Source: Actinophytocola sp. | GTDB lineage: Bacteria; Actinomycetota; Actinomycetes; Mycobacteriales; Pseudonocardiaceae | Direction of reading: 5' to 3' | DNA length: 64,000 bases | Assembly (NCBI RefSeq): GCF_009379765.1 | Contig: NZ_WHTD01000021.1 | Location: 1-64,000, forward strand | In this document: piece after piece, positions 61,022-64,000 of the stretch | Numbering within the stretch: the stretch's first letter is position 1 | Layout: every line of letters begins with the position of its first letter | Position numbers and translations under genes: made by a program | The notes under the pieces: model-generated | Database searches by the model: none | What the model was told of the DNA's origin: nothing | Seen by the model: the letters and a program-made list of their open reading frames with translations, nothing else

Positions 61022-62002
61022 TCACGGCACGAGCACCACCTTGCCGACGGTTCCCCGGTTCTCGAGCTCGGTGTGCGCCCGCGCGGCTTCCGCCAGCGGA
61101 ATCGCCTCGTGGGTCAACGGCACGATCCGCCCCGCGAACACCTCGGCCAGCGCCCGCTCCTCCAACGCCCGCAGCGCGCCCGGAACCGCGATGATCCGCT
61201 GCCCGATCGGCACGGACACGGTCAGCCCGCGCCCGTAGAGGTCCTCCGCACGCAGCTCCGGCGGCGACCCCGCCGACCAGCCGAACATCACCAGCCGACC
61301 GGCCACCCCGAGCAGCTCCATCGCGTGCCGCCCCACCTTCCCGCCGACCCCGTCCAGCACGACGGTCACCGCGCGGTCCGCGAGCGCCGCCCGCACCTCC
61401 TCGGGCCAGCCGTCCGACGTGTAGTCGAACACGAGCTCGGCGCCGAGCCCGCGCACCACGTCGAGCTTCGCCGGCCCGGCCAGGCCGATCACGATGGCCC
61501 CGATGTCGCGCGCCGCCTGCACCACGAACGCGCCGATGCCGCCGGCCGCCGCGGGCACCAGCACCACGTCGGAGTCGGTGATCCGCGCGTCGTCGAGCAC
61601 CGCCATCGCCGTGCGCCCGGTGCCGATCGTGGCGACGGCGGCCGCGTCGGAGACCCCGGCCGGGACCTCGTGCAGCGCGGCGGCGGCGACCACTGCCAGC
61701 TCCGCGTACCCTCCGCGCTGCGTGTTGAGATACGCCACCACCCGCTTGCCGAGCCACGCCGGGTCGACCCCGTCACCGAGCGCGTCGACGACCCCGGCGA
61801 CCTCCCGGCCCGGCGTCATCGGCAGTGCCGGCAACGGGAACGGGCCGCCGCCCACGCCGGACCGGATCGCCGTGTCGAGCAGGTGCACCCCGGCCGCGCC
61901 GACCCGGATGCGAACCTGCTCCGCGGCCGGCACCGGGTCGGGCACCTCCTCGTACCGCAGGGTCGACGGCGGACCGAACTCGTGCTGGCGGATCGCGTGC
62001 AT
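61022..62002 (-). CDS. Zinc-free quinone oxidoreductase (NADPH:quinone reductase-like MDR)
   Basis: A 326-residue medium-chain reductase. Its N-terminus MHAIRQHEFGPPSTLRYEEV is typical for the QOR branch. The cofactor motif VLVPAAAGGIGAFVVQAARD is near residue 150, and DYTSDGWPEEV and VVLDGVGGKVGRHAMELLG follow. No zinc ligands are seen. It should reduce quinones or enones with NADPH. A MerR-type palindrome lies 15-36 bp upstream, suggesting induction by a redox- or drug-sensing MerR regulator not encoded here. It is 21 bp upstream of ftsY, the same direction. Confidence 0.9.
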   Translation of the reverse strand: MHAIRQHEFGPPSTLRYEEVPDPVPAAEQVRIRVGAAGVHLLDTAIRSGVGGGPFPLPALPMTPGREVAGVVDALGDGVDPAWLGKRVVAYLNTQRGGYAELAVVAAAALHEVPAGVSDAAAVATIGTGRTAMAVLDDARITDSDVVLVPAAAGGIGAFVVQAARDIGAIVIGLAGPAKLDVVRGLGAELVFDYTSDGWPEEVRAALADRAVTVVLDGVGGKVGRHAMELLGVAGRLVMFGWSAGSPPELRAEDLYGRGLTVSVPIGQRIIAVPGALRALEERALAEVFAGRIVPLTHEAIPLAEAARAHTELENRGTVGKVVLVP

Positions 62003-62016
62003 GCCACCGACGCTAG

Positions 62017-62038
62017 GACCTCGACCTAACTGGAGGTC
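62017..62038 (-). promoter_or_regulatory. MerR-type operator/promoter palindrome
   Basis: GACCTC (62017-62022) and GAGGTC (62033-62038) are inverted repeats 10 bp apart with a TA-containing centre (CCTAAC). The pattern resembles SoxR/MerR sites placed between -35 and -10, and lies 14 bp before the quinone oxidoreductase start. Confidence 0.45.
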
Positions 62039-62048
62039 AAGCCGGCTC

Positions 62049-62222
62049 GGTCAGCGCCGGCGCGGCACCCAGATCGACCACCACAACGATCTAGCGACCC
62101 TCTACTTCGGCCACCGCGACCAGTACGTCATCACGCTTGGCAGAGACAATCTCAGTCAGCTGGTCGACCTCGGCGCGGCCGCCCACCGGGAGCTGGCCAC
62201 CACGCCGGCCCAGGATCAGTGA
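62049..62222 (+). pseudogene. 3' remnant of an unidentified small gene
   Basis: The plus-strand frame ending at TGA 62220 reads DLATLYFGHRDQYVITLGRD and LSQLVDLGAAAHRELATTPA, which looks like real protein by composition. There is no start codon with a ribosome-binding site in frame before it; upstream it runs into the promoter region of the oxidoreductase. Its end overlaps the stop of the convergent membrane-protein gene. I do not recognise the family. It may be the end of a small gene that lost its start. Confidence 0.35.
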
Positions 62223-62998
62223 CCGCGCAGCGCGCGGCGGACTGCCCGAACCACCACCAGGGCAGCCGCCGCGCCACCGCCCGCAGCCACCAGCACGGTC
62301 AGCCACCACCGGTCGGCGCGGGGCGCATCCGGCACCGGCAGTGACTCGGGCGCGACGGTGGCCGGCGGTGTCGCCGGCAGCTTCTTGATCGTCTCCTTGT
62401 AGGTCTCCTCCAGCACCCGGTGGAATCGCCTGGCCCGTCGGCCTGAGTAGTTGTCCCGCCAGAAGGTCCCGGCATTCCGCCAGTAATGGCGCCCCGGGGC
62501 ACTCGCGAACACACTCGTGGCCGTAGCCCGGAGCAGGGTGTCCGACATCTCGCCGACCTCGTACTCCGAATACCAGTGCGCGACGACCAAGTTGACGTAC
62601 GTGTACTGGCCTTCGGCGGCGAAGGAGTCGGTCAGGTATGGCCCCCAGCATTCCATATAGCGCGGATCGTCCATCGCCATTCGCATCAGCTCGACGTGAT
62701 GGCCGCGACGCGCGTTCTTGCGTGCCGCACTGGCCTCCCGGCTCTGAGTTACCAGGGACACGACCACGCCGAGCAGGGCGACGGCGGCGACGATGGCCGA
62801 CACGGCGCCGTAGGTCTCGCCGATGTCGCTCAGGCGATTCCAATCGACCTGGTCGCCATTGTCGAGCGCACGCAACGCCAGCGGGGACAGCACGACCAGA
62901 CCGACCGAGACGACCACGAGTAGCAGTATCGCCACAAAGAACACGACCCTGCCGGCTGACGCTCCGGCGCGCCGTGATCGGCCACGCTGCCGGGTCAC
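62216..62998 (-). CDS. DUF6082-like membrane protein
   Basis: A 260-residue protein. Its GTG start overlaps the stop of the gene upstream (GTGA, 62995-62998). It has an N-terminal transmembrane helix (VVFFVAILLLVVVSVGLVVL), a second one near 65-85 (AVSAIVAAVALLGVVVSLVT), a soluble middle part (MRMAMDDPRYMECWGPYLTD, NLVVAHWYSEYEVGEM, HYWRNAGTFWRD) and a C-terminal hydrophobic segment (WWLTVLVAAGGGAAAALVVV). The layout and the NARRGHHVELMRMAMDDP helix fit DUF6082 proteins common in actinomycetes, whose function is unknown. Confidence 0.7.
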   Translation of the reverse strand: MTRQRGRSRRAGASAGRVVFFVAILLLVVVSVGLVVLSPLALRALDNGDQVDWNRLSDIGETYGAVSAIVAAVALLGVVVSLVTQSREASAARKNARRGHHVELMRMAMDDPRYMECWGPYLTDSFAAEGQYTYVNLVVAHWYSEYEVGEMSDTLLRATATSVFASAPGRHYWRNAGTFWRDNYSGRRARRFHRVLEETYKETIKKLPATPPATVAPESLPVPDAPRADRWWLTVLVAAGGGAAAALVVVRAVRRALRGH

Positions 62999-63630
62999 GA
63001 ACGCGCGGTCGGGCTGAATTCCGGTTCGACGACCGGAGCCGGCAACGGCGCGATCTCGCGTTCGAAGAAGGTCTGGAAGTCCTCGCCCTGGGCGTGGAGC
63101 GCCTGAACCTCAGCGCGACAGCCGGCGATCAACTCGGGATCGGTGAACTTCCGGCCACCGGCGAGCACCCCAGAATCGTCATACAGAACCTCATACATGG
63201 CAAGCGAACCCATGAAGACCAGCTCGGGCACGATACCGCCCGTCTCGAACCGGGCGACGGCCTCCGGCCCAACAACACGGAGGTTCTCCCCGCACTCCAC
63301 GCGGATCTTGAACTGGTGCATCTCCCAGTGGAGGTAGGGGGTGACCGGGAACTCAACCACACGGACCCGGTGCGAGGTGTAACCCAGACTTGCGTCCTCG
63401 GCGAACTCCGCGACAACCAAGGAACGCTCGCGTTCCGCCTGTGCCAATGACTCCTTCCACTGGCCTACCGCGAACAACCGCCAACTGGCGTCGTACGGCT
63501 CCTGGAACTGCTGAATCCGTTCGAGCTTGTCGAATCGGTCGATTCGACGCCAATACTGGTTCGAGTCATCCAGGTAAGCCTGCACCGGACGGAAGACTTC
63601 GCCCGGTGCCTCGCGAACCCGGTCAAGCAT
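62995..63630 (-). CDS. DUF6879-like protein
   Basis: A 211-residue soluble protein. ATG 63630 overlaps the stop of the gene upstream by 8 nt; a longer frame begins at 63666. Recognisable parts are EPYDASWRLFAVGQWKESLA, SLGYTSHRVRVVEFPVTPYL and HWEMHQFKIRVECGENLRVV, a pattern I associate with the DUF6879 family often found next to helix-turn-helix regulators in actinomycetes. A Phe/Glu-rich C-terminus follows. The function is unknown. It is the middle gene of a three-gene operon. Confidence 0.65.
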   Translation of the reverse strand: MLDRVREAPGEVFRPVQAYLDDSNQYWRRIDRFDKLERIQQFQEPYDASWRLFAVGQWKESLAQAERERSLVVAEFAEDASLGYTSHRVRVVEFPVTPYLHWEMHQFKIRVECGENLRVVGPEAVARFETGGIVPELVFMGSLAMYEVLYDDSGVLAGGRKFTDPELIAGCRAEVQALHAQGEDFQTFFEREIAPLPAPVVEPEFSPTARS

Positions 63631-63904
63631 CTGGGATGTCTGTCTTCGCGGCGACGAGCATGGCATGTGGAATCACGACGAGTCGTTCGTCGTGAACGAC
63701 GGTCACACCTTCCGGTAGGCGCCCAGCATACGCATCGGTGAGGTCGCGCCCGACAACAGCCACGCCCCCATTCGAGAGCTCCCAAATGTCAGGGCAGCCT
63801 TGCTTTCCCTTGGAGTCCGTCAGTTCCTCGGCTGACTTACCAAATCGTCGGACGAAGGCCGCGTCGGGGTCAGCCTCCCATCCTCTCCACCCATTACCGG
63901 TCAT
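63623..63904 (-). CDS. Small hypothetical protein, first gene of a three-gene unit
   Basis: A 93-residue protein; ATG 63904 has a GAGGGG site upstream, while ATG 63955 is further out. The sequence (DPDAAFVRRFGKSAEELTDS, CPDIWELSNGGVAVVGRDLT) looks like a folded acidic domain, with a possible inducer- or partner-binding role. It overlaps the DUF6879-like gene by 8 nt. I do not recognise the family. The remaining bases 63905-64000 show no complete feature. Confidence 0.6.
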   Translation of the reverse strand: MTGNGWRGWEADPDAAFVRRFGKSAEELTDSKGKQGCPDIWELSNGGVAVVGRDLTDAYAGRLPEGVTVVHDERLVVIPHAMLVAAKTDIPDA

Positions 63905-64000
63905 CAGCGGGCCCCTCTCAACAGATGCGGACACAGAAAGTGTCCCATCGACCACGCTGCGAAAGCTATCTCCGGCCTGGTCACGAACCGGCGGTCGGGC

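Overview
The window is very GC-rich, uses GTG and TTG starts freely and is densely packed. Its housekeeping order is rlmN, cdsA, frr, pyrH, tsf, rpsB, M23 peptidase, whiG, xerC-like, dprA, comM, yraN, DUF2469, rnhB, two lepB, rplS, trmD, rimM, KH protein, rpsP, ffh, glnD, glnB, amtB, ftsY. With WhiB, WhiG, a SARP regulator and EspG/PPE-type ESX proteins, this points to a chromosomal segment of a filamentous actinomycete, most likely Pseudonocardiaceae (Amycolatopsis-like). The family assignment is inference from gene order and protein types, not from a database search.

Layout. 1-11.3 kb is an accessory and catabolic region: the end of a phosphatase-superfamily gene, a pair of inverted 21-bp tandem arrays, a TetR/acyl-CoA dehydrogenase/oxidoreductase regulon with matching operator-like palindromes, and a WhiB gene. 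It also holds a polysaccharide lyase 8, a frameshifted GH97 glycosidase, and several broken genes (DUF2855, LuxR end, epoxide hydrolase end, beta-helix protein, IS5-type transposase scrap). 11.3-20.8 kb is an orphan ESX effector cassette (EspG, PPE-like, small helical proteins, two paralogous two-gene modules) around a large SARP-NB-ARC-TPR regulator with phased heptamer repeats upstream. 18.5-24.5 kb carries debris at the 3' end of rlmN: two rlmN-derived fragments, SARP and era fragments, and an AbiE toxin-antitoxin pair whose toxin gene is frameshifted.

24.6-53.6 kb is the conserved core: translation (frr, tsf, rpsB, rplS, trmD, rimM, rpsP), secretion (two signal peptidases I, ffh, later ftsY), lipid synthesis (cdsA), DNA uptake and processing genes (dprA, comM, yraN, rnhB), the sporulation sigma factor WhiG and the amtB-glnB-glnD nitrogen operon. 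It is interrupted by an IS982-type remnant beside whiG and by MITE-like palindromic elements with TA ends.

53.8-59.1 kb is a purine-nitrogen operon transcribed as malate synthase, CitE-like lyase (DUF6986), allantoinase and allantoicase. Together these release nitrogen from allantoin and feed the glyoxylate carbon into malate. The window closes with a nitroreductase, ftsY, a quinone oxidoreductase with a MerR-type promoter palindrome, and a three-gene unit of uncharacterised proteins (DUF6082-like, DUF6879-like). No rRNA, tRNA or CRISPR was seen.
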